Below are positions 44,806-55,029 of a DNA stretch of 64,000 bases, in pieces. Each line of letters opens with the position of its first letter. The first letter of the stretch is position 1. The position numbers were made by a program, and so were the translations under genes. This DNA comes from an uncultured Caulobacterales bacterium (GTDB lineage Bacteria; Pseudomonadota; Alphaproteobacteria; Caulobacterales; Caulobacteraceae). The notes below the pieces were generated by a model that ran no database searches, was not told the origin of the DNA, and worked only from the letters and a program-made list of their open reading frames with translations. The stretch lies in the NCBI GenBank assembly GCA_903858685.1, contig CAIOJR010000023.1:1-64000 (forward strand). Direction: 5' to 3'.

Positions 44806-46101
44806 TCAGACGGGAATGGCCAGACACCGGCCTGCGTCCGACCCTGTGATGCGGAACCTTGCGGACGCGCCCGCGGGGCATTCGCCCGTGAAGGCGATTT
44901 CGGTAAAGTCCGGCGCGCGGGCGACCCCGTCACGCTCGACCAGAGCGTCTATCGTTGATCCGATCTTGGCGTCCAGGTGCCGCTTCAGGGCGGCGACGCC
45001 GGCTGCCCGCAACCGTTCCGCCCTGTCGCGGATCAGTCGGCGATCAAGCTGCGGCATGCGCGCCGCGGGCGTTCCGGGTCGGGGGCTGAACGGAAAGGCG
45101 TGGACATAGGCGAGCCCGGCCGCCTCCACCAGCGACAAGGTATTCTGGAACATCTCTTCGGTTTCGGTCGGAAAGCCGGCGATCAGGTCCGCGCCAAAGG
45201 CCGTTTCAGGCCGGACGGCCCGCACGCTGGCGACCAGGGCCAAGGCGTCGGCGCGGCTGTGACGGCGCTTCATGCGCTTGAGGATCATGTCGTCGCCCGC
45301 CTGAAGGGAGAGATGAAGGTGCGGCGCCAACCGCGCCTCTCGCGCCAGACACTGCAACAGGTCCGGATCGATCTCGGCGGCGTCGATCGAAGAGAGCCTC
45401 AGGCGAGGCAATTCAGGCGCCAGCTTCAGGATCCGCGCCACCAGCTGGCCCAAGGTGGGCTGACCCGGCAGGTCCTGGCCCCACGCCGTAATGTCGACCC
45501 CGGTCAGCACGACTTCGCCCAGGCCCTGCGCCGCCAGGCGCCGAACGCTGTCCACAACCTCGCCAGCGGGCGCCGAACGGCTGGCGCCGCGACCAAAGGG
45601 GATGATGCAGAATGTGCAGCGATGGTCGCAGCCGTTCTGAACCTCGACATAGGCCCGTGCGCGCGCTGAAACGGCGTCCGTCATGTGGGCGGCGGTCTCT
45701 GTCAGGCTCTGTACGTCATTGATGCGCACGCGCTGCTCAAGGGCCTCGACCCTATAGGCGCCCGGCGCGCTTTTCAGACCGTTGCCAATCACCGCGTCCA
45801 CCTCGACCATGCGGGCAAAGGCGTCGGGATCAATCTGGGCGGCGCAGCCCGTGACGATGAGCCGGGCGTCCGGCCGGGCCCGACGGGCCCTGCGTATGGC
45901 CTGCCTCGCCTGACGCACGGCCTCGTTGGTGACGGCGCAGGTATTGAAAATGACAGCGTCCGTCAGCCCGTCGGCGCGCGCCCGGGCCAGCGCCTGATCG
46001 CTCTCATAGGCGTTGAGGCGACAGCCGAAGGTCACAACCTCCAGCCCATCCTCGACCGCGCGTCCGGCCCCTGGCGGCAGGCTTTCGTCTTCCATGGTCA
46101 C
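44806..46101 (-). CDS. mtaB: tRNA (t6A37) methylthiotransferase
   Basis: 431 residues. Radical SAM enzyme that adds a methylthio group to t6A37, giving ms2t6A. N-terminal UPF0004 domain cysteines in FGCRLN, FNTCAVT and VTGCAAQ hold one [4Fe-4S], and CDHRCTFCIIP (about 155-165) holds the radical SAM cluster; a TRAM-like tail ends the protein. It starts at a GTG overlapping the dapF stop by four bases, or at the ATG six bases later. Acts on the product of TsaD, encoded at 4327-5433. Confidence 0.94.
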   Translation of the reverse strand: MTMEDESLPPGAGRAVEDGLEVVTFGCRLNAYESDQALARARADGLTDAVIFNTCAVTNEAVRQARQAIRRARRARPDARLIVTGCAAQIDPDAFARMVEVDAVIGNGLKSAPGAYRVEALEQRVRINDVQSLTETAAHMTDAVSARARAYVEVQNGCDHRCTFCIIPFGRGASRSAPAGEVVDSVRRLAAQGLGEVVLTGVDITAWGQDLPGQPTLGQLVARILKLAPELPRLRLSSIDAAEIDPDLLQCLAREARLAPHLHLSLQAGDDMILKRMKRRHSRADALALVASVRAVRPETAFGADLIAGFPTETEEMFQNTLSLVEAAGLAYVHAFPFSPRPGTPAARMPQLDRRLIRDRAERLRAAGVAALKRHLDAKIGSTIDALVERDGVARAPDFTEIAFTGECPAGASARFRITGSDAGRCLAIPV

Positions 46102-46931
46102 GGAAGGCGGCCCGTATATTCAACCGCGACGTCGCCCGTCATCAGGACATGGCCGTCCTCGGCGCGCCAGTCAATCTCGAGCTCTCCGCCATCCATCACG
46201 ATGGTCGCCTTGCGTTCTGTCAGGCCGCGCCGATGCGCCGCCACCAGAGCTGCGCAGGCGCCCGTCCCGCAGGCCCTGGTCACGCCCACCCCACGCTCCC
46301 AGACCCGAAATCGGATACGATCGGCGGCAAGGATCTGGGCGAAGCCAACATTGACGCCCTCGGGAAACAGCATATGCCGCTCGATCATCGGCCCCACCTC
46401 CGTCACTGGCGCAGTGGCGATGTCGGAGACGAAAAAAATGACGTGTGGGTTGCCCATATTCACGCATCCGGGCGTATGGAGGACCGGCGCATCAATCGGC
46501 CCGACCTGCAATTCGATACCCCGGGTGTCCATTTCCTCTGACAGCGGGATCTGCGCCCAGCCAAGGCGCGGTGCGCCCATGTCGACCGTGACCCGGTCCA
46601 AGTCGGAACTGGTCGCCTTCAATTGGCCGGCCAGGGTGTCGATCAACACCGAGTCGCGACCCGACGCCTTGAGCAACAGCCACCCGACACAGCGGGTGGC
46701 GTTGCCGCACGCCGCCACCTCGTCGCCGTCAGCGTTCCAGATACGCATGAAGGCGTCGCCGTCCACCGAAGGCTCGACGGCGATGAGTTGGTCGCAGCCA
46801 ATGCCGGTCTCGCGGTTGGCAAGGGCGCGCACCATCGCTGTATCCGGTCGAAATGGCCCGGAGTCGCCGCGGGCCTCGACAACGATAAAATCATTGCCCA
46901 GCCCGTTCATCTTCAGAAACGGTCGCGTCAT
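46098..46931 (-). CDS. dapF: diaminopimelate epimerase
   Basis: 277 residues. Interconverts LL- and meso-diaminopimelate for lysine and peptidoglycan. The two catalytic Cys are in ACGNATRCVG (about 75-84) and RACGTGACAAL (about 220-230). N-terminal KMNGLGNDFIVVEAR is the family opening. Its stop overlaps mtaB, so the two are one unit, a pairing common in alphaproteobacteria. 66 bp separate it from the gdhZ stop upstream. Confidence 0.96.
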   Translation of the reverse strand: MTRPFLKMNGLGNDFIVVEARGDSGPFRPDTAMVRALANRETGIGCDQLIAVEPSVDGDAFMRIWNADGDEVAACGNATRCVGWLLLKASGRDSVLIDTLAGQLKATSSDLDRVTVDMGAPRLGWAQIPLSEEMDTRGIELQVGPIDAPVLHTPGCVNMGNPHVIFFVSDIATAPVTEVGPMIERHMLFPEGVNVGFAQILAADRIRFRVWERGVGVTRACGTGACAALVAAHRRGLTERKATIVMDGGELEIDWRAEDGHVLMTGDVAVEYTGRLP

Positions 46932-46997
46932 GGCCCGATCATATAGGGCAAATGAGGGCCAAAAGCACCCTCGCCTCCCCGAAAAGCCGCAATGGCC

Positions 46998-49900
46998 TCA
47001 TCCCGCCGCCCGTAAGGCGGCGTGAGCCAGGGTCAGCTTGGCGAAGCTCCAACCTTCTCCGCTCTGCTCGATCTCGCTCATGACGCGACGGCCGCGCGCC
47101 ACGGCGTCACGACGCGGCGCCGTCCAGTCCGCAATAGCGGCCTGTGCAGCGGACAGGGAATCATCCGCTGGGCCCTTCGCGGCAAGCCCGGCGATGGCCC
47201 GCGTCCGTCCAATCTGTTCATCCACCATGTCGCCGATCAGGCTGCGCACCGCGGCGCGTTCATAAGAGTCGGACAGTTGTAAAGATGCTGCAGCCGCTCT
47301 CAGCCGATCGTAGCCGAAGGCGGCGCCGGTCTGATGATGCAGCCGTCCCATCTGAACGACAGACCATCCGACGGCGGCAGCCATATCGGCTATATCCACG
47401 GTCGCCATCAAGGCGTTCAGGCCCGCCACGGTCTTGGCCAGCGTCAGGGGTGCGCCCGCGTCTGTATAGGCCGTGATGCTCGCCATGGCCGCGATTTGCT
47501 CGAAGTCCGACATCAGATCGACGCCCGCAGCCTGTAACGCGTCCGCTGCGGGACGATAGGTCTCGATCAGCGCCCCGACCGATGTCGGTCCGGCCTGAGC
47601 AGAGCGGCCCTTGCGCACCGCCAGCCAATAGACCTGGCCGCGAAGTACGCGCGCAATCTCCTGATAAAGCGCGGTCTGGGCCTGCGCCGGTAGGGTCAGG
47701 TCCAGCGCGTCCACCGCCCGCCAGGTCTCGTCCAGACGGAAGATCTGCCGCGCCGCGAAAAACGCCTTGGCGATCACGGCGGCGTCCACGCCGGCGGCGT
47801 TCATCAGCCGGGAAGCGAAGGTGGGTCCCGCCATGTCGACAATCTGGTTCGACAGACGGGTTGCAATGATTTCACGGCGGAGTCGGTGACGTCGCATTTC
47901 CGGCTCATAGAGCGCCAGGGCCTGCGGGAAATAGCTCACGAGAGTCTGCTCGAACCACGGATCATCGGGCGCGTCAGACGCCACCAATGCCGCGTCGAGC
48001 TCCAGCTTGCCATAGGCGGTGAGCACCGCAAGTTCCGGGCGGCCAAGTCCGCGTCCGGCGGCCCGCAAGTCCGAAATCGCCGCGGCGGCGGGCAGCCCCT
48101 CCACCTTGCGGTCCAGACGGCCCTCGGCCTCCAACTGCATCATGAACCGAGCATGGGCCTGAAGCTGGGCTGGCGCGTCGGCCTCCTGAAGCGACAGACA
48201 CAGGGTCTGGTCATAATTATGCGCCAGAACGTGGCGGCCCACCTCGTCTGTCATGCTGGCGAGCAAGGCATCACGCTCAGCCCGGCTGAGCCGACCCGCC
48301 CGCTCCAGCTGACCCGTCAGAATCTTGATGTTGACCTCGTGGTCCGACGTGTCGACGCCTGCGGAATTGTCGATAGCGTCCGTATTGATCCGTCCGCCAT
48401 GGCGCGCATAGGCGATCCGGCCGGCCTGGGTGAAGCCCAGATTGGCGCCCTCGCCCACCACCAGGCAGCGCAGATCCGTCGCGTCGATGCGGATCGCGTC
48501 ATTGGCCTTGTCGCCCGCCTCGGCATGGCTCTCCGTCGCCGCCTTCACATAGGTGCCGATCCCGCCAAGATACAGAAGCTCGACCCGCGCCTTGAGGATG
48601 GCCCGGATCAGGTCCTGAGGCGAAATCTCTTCGACGTCCAGGTCCAGCAGGGCCTTGATTTCCGGCGTGACGGGGATGGTCTTGGCCGTGCGCGGATAGA
48701 CCCCGCCGCCCGGAGAAATCAGCTCTGCACGATAATCCGCCCAGGACGACCTGGGTAGAGCAAACAGCCGGTTTCGCTCCGCCCACGACGCCGCAACGTC
48801 CGGATCGGGATCGATGAAAATGTGGCGATGATCGAAGGCCGCGACCAGACGGGTCGCCCGGGACAGCAACATCCCATTGCCGAACACATCGCCGGACATG
48901 TCGCCCACGCCAATGCAGGAAAAGGGTTCGGTCTGGATGTCCTTGCCTAGCTCGCGGAAGTGGCGCTTCACCGCTTCCCACGCGCCGCGCGCGGTAATAC
49001 CCATGGCCTTGTGGTCATACCCGACCGATCCGCCAGACGCGAAGGCGTCACCGAGCCAGAAGCCGTAGTCAATGGCGACGCCATTGGCGATGTCCGAAAA
49101 AGTCGCCGTACCCTTGTCCGCCGCCACGACCAGATAGGGGTCGTCGCCATCATAAGAGATGACCCTGGCCGGTCGCACGACCGCGCCATCGGCGTCCAGA
49201 TTGTCGGTAATATCAAGTAGGCCCGACAGGAAGGTCCGGTAGGCCCGCACGCCCTCCGCCCGCCAGGCCTCGCTGCCTGCCTGTTTGGGCAACTGTTTGG
49301 GATAGAAGCCGCCCTTTGAGCCGACAGGCACGATCACGGCGTTCTTGACCTGCTGCGCCTTGACCAGTCCCAGGACCTCGGTGCGGAAGTCGTCGCGTCG
49401 GTCTGACCAGCGCAGACCGCCTCGGGCCACAGGGCCGAAGCGCAGATGCACCCCTTCCACATGGGGCGCCGCCACAAAGATCTCACGGTAGGGCTTGGGC
49501 AGGGGCAGATCCTCCAGCTCGCGACTGGCGATCTTGAAGCTGATATAGGCCTTGGGCTGACCATCGGAATCGGTCTGATAAAAATTGGTCCGCTTCAGGC
49601 TCATCACCAATTGGGCGATGCGACGAAGCGAGCGGTCCGCGTCCAGGCTGTCCACCGCCTGCAGCGCAGCCACAATCTCTGCAAAGACCGCTTCCGCCTG
49701 TTTCTGGCGCTCCGCCAGCGACACCTCGACGCCCGGATGGAACTTGATACGGAAGAGATCGATGATCAGACGCGCCACGCCGGGATGATCACGCAGGGCT
49801 TCCTGCTGCACGGCCTGGCTGGGATCAAGGCCCGACTGTTGACGGTAGCGAGCAAAGGCCCGGATAAGCGCAGCTTCGCGCCAGTCGAGCCCGAGTTCGA

Positions 49901-51920
49901 TCACCAGACGATTGAAGCCGTCGCTTTCAGCCCGACCCGTCCAGATGGCGACAAACGTATCCTCAAAGGCGTCACGGATATCGTCAAACACCAGTTCCGC
50001 GCCGCGCGGATCGTGCAGCACGAACTCATGAACCCAGATCGCCTCGGCGTCGCGCTCGCGGCGAATGGGGAAGCCGTCCTCCACGATCGCCTTCAGGCCC
50101 ATATTGTCAAGAATCGGCAGGACATCGGCCAAGGGTACGGCGTCGCCGCGATGATAGATCTTGAAGCGGAAGGCGGTCGCCTGATCGTCTGGATGCCGGT
50201 AGGCCCTGATGCGCAAAGGCTCGCGGCCGGCATCCAGCGCCTCGATCTGCTCGACATCAGCCAGAGCTTCGCGGGCGTCATAATGGTCCTGATAGCCCGG
50301 CGGGAACGCTGCGCCATAACGGGCCAGCACATCCGCCACCGCGCCAGGCTCCACCGCGCCACTGCGCACGGCTTGCGCGAACCGTTCGCCCCAGGTTCTG
50401 GTCGCCTCGTCGATCGCGCGCTCCAGAGCCCGCAGATCGGGTTCGCCATGGCGATTTGGCGTGACGCCCAGCACAAAATGCACGCGGGCCAGCGGCTCCT
50501 CGCCAAAGCTTGGATAATAGGCCGAGACGCGCCCGCCCCAGGCCTGAGCCAGCATCCGCCCCACCAGGGACCGAGTTTCTGAATTGTACCGGTCCCGAGG
50601 CGTGTAGAAGAGAATGGAGATGAAACGGTCAAACGGATCGCGCCGCACGAACAGGCGCACCCGCGGCCGGTCATACAGGTGCAGCACCCCGGTTGCGATC
50701 GTATAGAGGTCGTTCTCGTCAGCCTGAAACAGTTCGTCCCGCGGATAGCCCTCGATGATGTTTCTCAGGCGTTTCTCGTTGTGCGCGCTGGGGTTTTCCC
50801 CGGCCCGCGCCAGGATATGGGTGATCTTGCGCCGGATCAGTGGAATATCGCGCGCCGGTTCGTCATAGGCCTCGGCCGTGAACAGGCCGACAAACCGGAC
50901 CTCGCCGATCGCGGCGCCATCAGGCGCGTAACGCTTCACCCCGATATAGTCCATATAGGCGCGACGATGGACGCGCGAGCGCAGATTGGACTTGGCCACG
51001 ATCACCGGCGGCGAGGTTTCCAGATAGCCCTTCAGTTCCGAGGTGAGGATGGCCGGTTCACTCGCCCGACGGAGCACCGCCAGAGCGTTGTCGCGCAATA
51101 CGCCCAGGCTGGCGTCATCGCCATGTCCCGGTTCCTCCGGCGCATAGTCGCCATTGGCCAGGCGGGGATACTCATAGATCCGCGCTCCGATGAACACGAA
51201 ATGCTCCGCGCCGAGCCAGCGCAGGAAGTTGAGATATTCATCCACCGCTTCACTCGGCGCGCCGGGCGCATGACGACCGCGCGTCTTCATCCAGCGGTTC
51301 AGGGCCGGCGCGTCCGGGCCGCTCAGGGCGGAATCAAGCTCGGCAATGGTGTTTTGCAACAACAGGCGCATCGGATCGAAGTCGGCGACTGCCGTGCGCA
51401 CATCAGCCAGGGTGGCCGCAATACCGGACACCAGGCTGTATCGACGGTCTTCGCCCACAGGGGCCATGATCACGACAATCATGGATTCGCGCCGCTCTAT
51501 TCCCGCATCGCTGCGATAGCCCGCGCCATTGCGGCGGACCGTGACAACCGGATGGAACATGGCGCGGACATCATAGCCGCCGTCCGCCAGCTCCCCCATG
51601 ACGCTGTCGACTAGGAAGGGCGCATCGGGCTGTGCGACAACCAGCACGTCGAAATCGAGCGGCTTGTCTGTCTCGTCCATAGCCCGGTCGAGTAGAATAC
51701 GGGGCTCGACGCCCAGACTGGCCGCGCTGAGCCAGGCTTTCGCCAGGATGGCGCCGAGGGCTTGGGCGGAATCTCCAGGCAATTCGTCGGCGCGTGCGTC
51801 ATCATACGCCTGGTCGACAAAGTCCCGTTCAACAGATGGAAGCGACCCCAAACCTAGCGGTCTTGCGAATGCTTCTCGCAGAACTTCGCGGGAAAAGGGG
51901 TTTGAAATGTCGCCGTTCAT
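46998..51920 (-). CDS. gdhZ: NAD-specific glutamate dehydrogenase, large (GDH180) type
   Basis: 1640 residues, the expected size of the 180-kDa class. Deaminates glutamate to 2-oxoglutarate with NAD+. The long N-terminal half contains ACT-like regions. The catalytic core lies around 700-1200, with GGLRWSDRRDDFRTEVLGLVKAQQVKNAVIVPVGSKGGF as the substrate and Lys signature and CIGVGDMSGDVFGNGML in the nucleotide domain. In Caulobacter crescentus the homologue GdhZ also stimulates FtsZ GTPase activity, linking metabolism to division. A 17-bp inverted repeat and a 374-bp gap lie upstream. Confidence 0.96.
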   Translation of the reverse strand: MNGDISNPFSREVLREAFARPLGLGSLPSVERDFVDQAYDDARADELPGDSAQALGAILAKAWLSAASLGVEPRILLDRAMDETDKPLDFDVLVVAQPDAPFLVDSVMGELADGGYDVRAMFHPVVTVRRNGAGYRSDAGIERRESMIVVIMAPVGEDRRYSLVSGIAATLADVRTAVADFDPMRLLLQNTIAELDSALSGPDAPALNRWMKTRGRHAPGAPSEAVDEYLNFLRWLGAEHFVFIGARIYEYPRLANGDYAPEEPGHGDDASLGVLRDNALAVLRRASEPAILTSELKGYLETSPPVIVAKSNLRSRVHRRAYMDYIGVKRYAPDGAAIGEVRFVGLFTAEAYDEPARDIPLIRRKITHILARAGENPSAHNEKRLRNIIEGYPRDELFQADENDLYTIATGVLHLYDRPRVRLFVRRDPFDRFISILFYTPRDRYNSETRSLVGRMLAQAWGGRVSAYYPSFGEEPLARVHFVLGVTPNRHGEPDLRALERAIDEATRTWGERFAQAVRSGAVEPGAVADVLARYGAAFPPGYQDHYDAREALADVEQIEALDAGREPLRIRAYRHPDDQATAFRFKIYHRGDAVPLADVLPILDNMGLKAIVEDGFPIRRERDAEAIWVHEFVLHDPRGAELVFDDIRDAFEDTFVAIWTGRAESDGFNRLVIELGLDWREAALIRAFARYRQQSGLDPSQAVQQEALRDHPGVARLIIDLFRIKFHPGVEVSLAERQKQAEAVFAEIVAALQAVDSLDADRSLRRIAQLVMSLKRTNFYQTDSDGQPKAYISFKIASRELEDLPLPKPYREIFVAAPHVEGVHLRFGPVARGGLRWSDRRDDFRTEVLGLVKAQQVKNAVIVPVGSKGGFYPKQLPKQAGSEAWRAEGVRAYRTFLSGLLDITDNLDADGAVVRPARVISYDGDDPYLVVAADKGTATFSDIANGVAIDYGFWLGDAFASGGSVGYDHKAMGITARGAWEAVKRHFRELGKDIQTEPFSCIGVGDMSGDVFGNGMLLSRATRLVAAFDHRHIFIDPDPDVAASWAERNRLFALPRSSWADYRAELISPGGGVYPRTAKTIPVTPEIKALLDLDVEEISPQDLIRAILKARVELLYLGGIGTYVKAATESHAEAGDKANDAIRIDATDLRCLVVGEGANLGFTQAGRIAYARHGGRINTDAIDNSAGVDTSDHEVNIKILTGQLERAGRLSRAERDALLASMTDEVGRHVLAHNYDQTLCLSLQEADAPAQLQAHARFMMQLEAEGRLDRKVEGLPAAAAISDLRAAGRGLGRPELAVLTAYGKLELDAALVASDAPDDPWFEQTLVSYFPQALALYEPEMRRHRLRREIIATRLSNQIVDMAGPTFASRLMNAAGVDAAVIAKAFFAARQIFRLDETWRAVDALDLTLPAQAQTALYQEIARVLRGQVYWLAVRKGRSAQAGPTSVGALIETYRPAADALQAAGVDLMSDFEQIAAMASITAYTDAGAPLTLAKTVAGLNALMATVDIADMAAAVGWSVVQMGRLHHQTGAAFGYDRLRAAAASLQLSDSYERAAVRSLIGDMVDEQIGRTRAIAGLAAKGPADDSLSAAQAAIADWTAPRRDAVARGRRVMSEIEQSGEGWSFAKLTLAHAALRAAG

Positions 51921-52294
51921 GAGAATCCCGCAAATCGGCGCCTCAGTTCCTGAGGCTGATTGATGGGAATTTACCCTAAACTTCCTACATTAAGGTTCAA
52001 CCATCGCCGAAGCAGTATTTCTCCGAAAAAGCGACTTTGTGGCCCGAAATTTGACGCGCCGCCGAAGGGGGGGCTCCGGCGGCGCGCGCTCCGCCCGGGG
52101 TCGGCGGAACAGAATGGCTACGATCTGTTGCTGGGCGTAACGCCAGAGGGTGTGGCGTCACGCAGATCGCGCCTTGGGTCAGGCGAGGGGGTGCGCGCCC
52201 GACACGCTATAGATAGGGAGCGCCACGGCGTGATTTACAGGGCCCGCTCAAAATATTTGCCGCGCCGTCAAACAGATCGACAGCGACGCAGGGC
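51921..52294. promoter_or_regulatory. 374-bp intergenic region upstream of gdhZ
   Basis: It holds the leftward promoter of gdhZ and the 3' side of the AI-2E-family gene. A plus-strand frame across it (51960-52403) runs into the opposing gene and lacks protein-like composition. A GC hairpin, CGCGCCGCCG (52055-52064) with CGGCGGCGCG (52077-52086), could be a weak terminator for the gene at 52295, since TCAAATTT follows on the minus strand. The inverted repeat near gdhZ is listed separately. Confidence 0.55.
51940..51956. repeat. perfect inverted repeat in the gdhZ leader region
   Basis: GCCTCAG (51940-51946), three bases, CTGAGGC (51950-51956), ending 19 bp before the gdhZ ATG. It could be a regulator site or a leader hairpin close to the ribosome-binding region, which itself shows no clear Shine-Dalgarno sequence. 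Confidence 0.5.
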
Positions 52295-53374
52295 TCAGAC
52301 GGCGGGCTCGGCTCTGCTGGACTTGATTGACGACACAGGACCAGATTCAGGTTTGCCGTCGCCGGACAGAAGCACCGCAATCCAGCGGCTATTGTCAAAC
52401 TGAGCCAGGATAATGATCCCGGTCACGGTCAGCGGCGTGGACAGAAACATGCCCGGTAGGCCCCAGAGGGCGCCCCAAAAAGCAAGACTGAGCAGGACCA
52501 CGACCGGATCGATGTTCAGCCCGTCACGCTGCATGCGCGGCAAAACAATACTGCCGACGACAAACAGAATGATCTGCAACCCGCAGAACAGGGCGACCGG
52601 CTGCCACAGTGTTGCAAACTGCACCAGGGCGAACAGCGGCGGCAGGATGGCGGCGATCAAACCGCCGACGACAGGTATAAACACGATCACAAAGATGAGG
52701 AACGCCCAGAAGGCCGCATTGTCCAACCCCATGGACGCCATCAAAGCCCAGGACATGACGGCGATCGCCGCGCCGGTGACCGTTTGAATCCACAGATACC
52801 TCTCGACCCCGTCCCTTATCCGGCTGAACACGTCCACGGCGCGTCGCCGCTCAGCGCTATTGGGCCACAAAGCCACGACCTTGCGCATCAAGCCCTGACG
52901 CGAGGCGATCAGAAATCCGGTATAGATGAAGACATAGACAGCGCCCGACCCGAACGACTGCAGGGCCTTGGCCACATCTCCGGCATAATGGGCCAGGTTC
53001 ATCTGGTTGATCAACGCTTCCACAGTGGGCGGCGTCTGGACGCCGGCTATCGCTGCGACCTGCACCAGGGCTCGATTCAGTCGGGGCGCATCGGTCATCA
53101 ACTGTGCGGAAAAGGCGGCTGCATTATTGACCACCACCCAGAGGGTCAGACTGAACCCGATCGTCGAGATCAGCAAGGCGAGCGGCAGGTCCGCCCAGCC
53201 GGGTAAAAACGGCGCGTGCCTTTGCAGAAATCGGGCAAAGCTGTCGATCAGCACCGTGAGGAACAAGGCCAATACAAGAGGCGTCAGAATCCCCGCCGCC
53301 CAGGCCAGGGCGGCGCAGACCATAACCGTAGAGGCCAGCACGATGGAGGTGCGGGAAACCGCCGAATGTTGCAT
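52295..53374 (-). CDS. AI-2E transporter family (PerM/UPF0118) membrane protein
   Basis: 359 residues, about eight membrane segments. Family pattern: a helix-rich N-terminus, a central soluble region (about 80-145), then paired helices and the conserved VFIPVVGGLIAAILPPLFAL and GALWGLPGMFLSTPLT near the end. Members have been linked to autoinducer export or Na+/H+ exchange; which applies cannot be told. The frame has a TTG at 53392, but the ATG at 53374 following a GGGGA is better. Monocistronic. Confidence 0.88.
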   Translation of the reverse strand: MQHSAVSRTSIVLASTVMVCAALAWAAGILTPLVLALFLTVLIDSFARFLQRHAPFLPGWADLPLALLISTIGFSLTLWVVVNNAAAFSAQLMTDAPRLNRALVQVAAIAGVQTPPTVEALINQMNLAHYAGDVAKALQSFGSGAVYVFIYTGFLIASRQGLMRKVVALWPNSAERRRAVDVFSRIRDGVERYLWIQTVTGAAIAVMSWALMASMGLDNAAFWAFLIFVIVFIPVVGGLIAAILPPLFALVQFATLWQPVALFCGLQIILFVVGSIVLPRMQRDGLNIDPVVVLLSLAFWGALWGLPGMFLSTPLTVTGIIILAQFDNSRWIAVLLSGDGKPESGPVSSIKSSRAEPAV

Positions 53375-53449
53375 GCAATCCCCGGGCGACAAATTGTCAA
53401 GAGCGGCAGCATTGACCCACAGGCCCCAGGCCCTGTGTCTCGCTGCGTC

Positions 53450-54889
53450 CTATGTGACCTGACGCAATGGCTCTTCCGGGTCAAGCCGACCGGCGAGTTC
53501 GGGGCGAATACGGCCTTCCAGGTGCTGGATGATCAGACCCGCCACATCCTTGCCCGACGCACGCTCTACCCCCTGCAGGCCCGGCGAAGCATTCACCTCG
53601 ATCACCTTTGGTCCGTCATGGGCCCGCAATATGTCTACGCCGGCGACCTGCAGGCCAAGCGCCTTGACCGCCCGCACCGCCATATCGCGCTCGGCCGCGG
53701 TGATCTTGACCGGCAAGGCCTCCCCGCCCTGGTGCAGATTTGAGCGGAAATCGCCGAGTTTGGCCTGCCGCTTCATCGCGGCCACCACCTTGGCGCCGAT
53801 CACAAAGCAACGGATGTCCGCACCCTTCGCCTCTTCGACAAATTCCTGGACCAAGATATCGGCGTCGAGGTCACGGAAGGCGGAAATCACCGATTCGGCC
53901 GCCTGCGCGGTTTCAGCCAGAACGACTCCGCGTCCCTGGCTGCCCTGCAACAGCTTCACGACCAGAGGCGCGCCGCCGACGAGACCCAGCACATGGCGTG
54001 TATCCTTGGGCGAGCGGGCGAATGCGGTGGTCGGCATGGCCACGCCCTTGCGCGCCAGAACCTGCAGGGCGTGCAGCTTGTCGCGAGCGGCGGCGATCGC
54101 GGGCGCACGATTGAGGCAGAAGGCGCCGGTCAGTTCGAACTGACGCACCACCGCCAGACCATAGTCCTTCAGAGGCGAACCGATCCTGGGAATGACCGCG
54201 TCATACCGATCCAGAACGGCGCCGTCATAAAGCACGCTGGGCGCGTTGATATTGATGTTCATATAGCAGCGCGTCGTGTCGATCGGGTCAATCCGGTGAC
54301 CCCTCGCCTCCGCCGCCTCGATCAGGCGACGGCTCGAATAGTTCTTGGCGTTCACCGTCAGGATCGCGATTCGCAGGGCCCTGGTCATTTCTGGCGAGGC
54401 CTGGCTCGGAGAATAGGCCTCATAGCCCAGCACAGGTTGAACCCGAACACGCGTCGGGTCGACAATCGCGCCTGCGGCTTCCAGTCCCTGTCGGCCCAGA
54501 AGCATCCGGTAACTCATGGCGTCCCGGTTGGTGAGCGAGATTTCAACAGGAACTCTTACAGGCCCGATCTGCAGCGGCGTCCGGATAATGTAGCGGATTT
54601 CGGTGTCGCCGTTGGAGCTGGTGACGGCGCGCTGATCGACAATATCGGCCACGCAGTCGATCTGAATGTCGGAACGCATGGGCGCCGGCTGGACGCAGAA
54701 CCGCAATTGCGGCGCTGACAGCGGTCCAAAGGGTTGCATACGCAAGGCGTGCAAGGCCGATGTACGCGCCCCCGTATCCACCTTGGCCCGGATCGCATGA
54801 ACACCAATGTCCGGCAGAGCGGCCCATTCTTCGCGCCCGAGCAGAAGCGGCGCCTGAGGGGGGCTATCGATGCGGTTCAAGGTGGTCAT
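53450..54889 (-). CDS. fusion of a RimB-like retropepsin-fold protease domain and a RimK-type ATP-grasp ligase
   Basis: 478 residues in two parts. Residues about 15-145 match the RimK-associated protease (ATP-dependent zinc protease) family, with [23 protein letters not shown] and [12 protein letters not shown]. From about 165 comes a RimK-like ATP-grasp enzyme ([66 protein letters not shown]). RimK adds glutamates to ribosomal protein S6 and RimB trims them, so one chain may hold opposing activities. ATG 54889 was chosen over an upstream frame start at 54973. Single gene, 191 bp from metK on the other strand. The target is inference. Confidence 0.88.
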   Translation of the reverse strand: MTTLNRIDSPPQAPLLLGREEWAALPDIGVHAIRAKVDTGARTSALHALRMQPFGPLSAPQLRFCVQPAPMRSDIQIDCVADIVDQRAVTSSNGDTEIRYIIRTPLQIGPVRVPVEISLTNRDAMSYRMLLGRQGLEAAGAIVDPTRVRVQPVLGYEAYSPSQASPEMTRALRIAILTVNAKNYSSRRLIEAAEARGHRIDPIDTTRCYMNININAPSVLYDGAVLDRYDAVIPRIGSPLKDYGLAVVRQFELTGAFCLNRAPAIAAARDKLHALQVLARKGVAMPTTAFARSPKDTRHVLGLVGGAPLVVKLLQGSQGRGVVLAETAQAAESVISAFRDLDADILVQEFVEEAKGADIRCFVIGAKVVAAMKRQAKLGDFRSNLHQGGEALPVKITAAERDMAVRAVKALGLQVAGVDILRAHDGPKVIEVNASPGLQGVERASGKDVAGLIIQHLEGRIRPELAGRLDPEEPLRQVT

Positions 54890-55029
54890 TGCGCTTGTCC
54901 GGCAACGGGCTGAACCTGAAGACAGGTCCCACGGGACCGATACGCCCTCGGTCGCCTTCCATGCCAGTGACATTTTGACGAAGGCTCCGCGCGGGCGCGA
55001 TCGGTAAAGCCGAAGTAAGGACTTGCAGA

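Noticed and set aside
49446-50582. A 378-codon plus-strand frame inside gdhZ
   Set aside because: Antisense to the well-supported dehydrogenase; typical high-GC mirror frame.
51960-52403. A 147-codon plus-strand frame upstream of gdhZ
   Set aside because: Arg-rich without domains, runs over the end of the opposing AI-2E-family gene, and has no ribosome-binding site.
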